In this document: positions 34,125-34,306 of the stretch, piece by piece | How positions within the stretch are numbered: position 1 is the stretch's first letter | How the letters are laid out: the number at the start of each line of letters is the position of its first letter | Origin: Bacteroidaceae bacterium | GTDB lineage: Bacteria; Bacteroidota; Bacteroidia; Bacteroidales; Bacteroidaceae | Reading direction: 5' to 3' | Assembly (NCBI GenBank): GCA_017616915.1 | Contig: JAFZXF010000099.1 | Span: 1-34,306 of the forward strand | DNA: 34,306 nucleotides | Translations under genes and position numbers: made by a program | Notes under the pieces: model-generated | Seen by the model: only the letters and a program-made list of their open reading frames with translations | What the model was told of the DNA's origin: nothing | The model's database searches: none

Positions 34125-34306
34125 CAAAAACATCAAAAACACCCATGCCAGTATGAAGTGCTGACACTTTTAAGATGCGAGGCCGCCATTTTTACTTATA
34201 AGCAAGACTTACAAATAAAAATACCTACCTCACACCTTAGTCTCCTGCAGAGACCTTACATACTGTCATGGGCAAAAACATCGGTTTGTTCCAAACCTGA
34301 AAAACC
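34125..34306 (+). repeat. Structured repeat element C (reaches the window end)
   Basis: CAAAAACATCAAAAAC (34125-34140) precedes terminal arms CCATGCCAGTATG (34143-34155) and CATACTGTCATGG (34259-34271), followed by GCAAAAACATC and a GGTTTG/CAAACC hairpin. Internal hairpins: AAGTG-CTGA-CACTT (34156-34169), TAAG/CTTA inside TTTTTA/TAAAAA (34189-34221), and GTCTC-CTGCA-GAGAC (34240-34254). Its end matches the outer end of element B in inverted orientation. It may continue beyond the window. Confidence 0.85.

Noticed and set aside
32841..34306. Insertion sequence or integron
   Set aside because: No transposase or integrase frame is present between or within the elements; only hairpins and a lipoprotein gene are seen.

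Overview
The window looks like chromosomal DNA of a Bacteroidales bacterium, most likely Prevotella or a close relative. The reasons are: many start regions carry the Bacteroidetes -7 promoter motif TAnnTTTG (rarely with a clear -33 TTTG); one product ends in a type IX secretion-like tail; there are GH97, BACON, OstA-like and tandem parvulin genes typical of the phylum; and recQ-guaB-PPIase-PPIase-OstA-mutL form one run. The genus is an inference; no rRNA is present.

Layout. 1-2305 (minus): a four-gene run of a MaoC-like hotdog protein, a stand-alone TSCPD/zinc-ribbon protein resembling the tail of B12-dependent ribonucleotide reductase, a nitroreductase, and a B3/4-domain protein cut by the window edge. 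2439-4383 (plus): a CapA-like lipoprotein and panB, ended by a strong hairpin. 4459-8222 (minus): two secreted proteins, a ricin-like lectin with a T9SS-like tail and a 1001-residue BACON/phosphoesterase/FN3/LamG protein. 8537-12461 (plus): greA, tig, clpP and clpX, the protein quality-control block. 12625-23755 (plus): recQ, guaB, two periplasmic PPIases, an OstA-like protein, mutL and purN, ended by a perfect 16-bp inverted repeat. 23859-31465 (minus): M3 peptidase, dCMP deaminase, S41 protease, membrane TPR protein, ribH and a GH97 glycosidase. 31769-34306: a secreted alpha/beta hydrolase, tRNA-Pro(CGG), and a lipoprotein gene lying among three copies of a structured repeat.

Housekeeping genes dominate; the unusual material is in repeats. 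(1) Three about 130-bp elements (A, B, C, 32841-34306) share a long terminal stem, CAAAAAC tracts on both sides and internal hairpins. One hairpin keeps its pairing although its stem sequence differs in all three copies. B and C are inverted and bracket one lipoprotein gene. (2) Short arrays of about four or five units of 7 bp (one of 8 bp) recur across the window. The ATGGTCA family lies inside coding sequence at the signal-peptide end of three secreted proteins and inside the M3 peptidase just before its catalytic motif. The AGAATTG, TTTAAAG and GTATAGT families sit at gene ends and in leaders, where they sometimes supply the stop codon. Two protein oddities also stand out: a roughly 148-residue insertion between helicase motifs II and III of RecQ, and loss of the canonical endonuclease motif in MutL.
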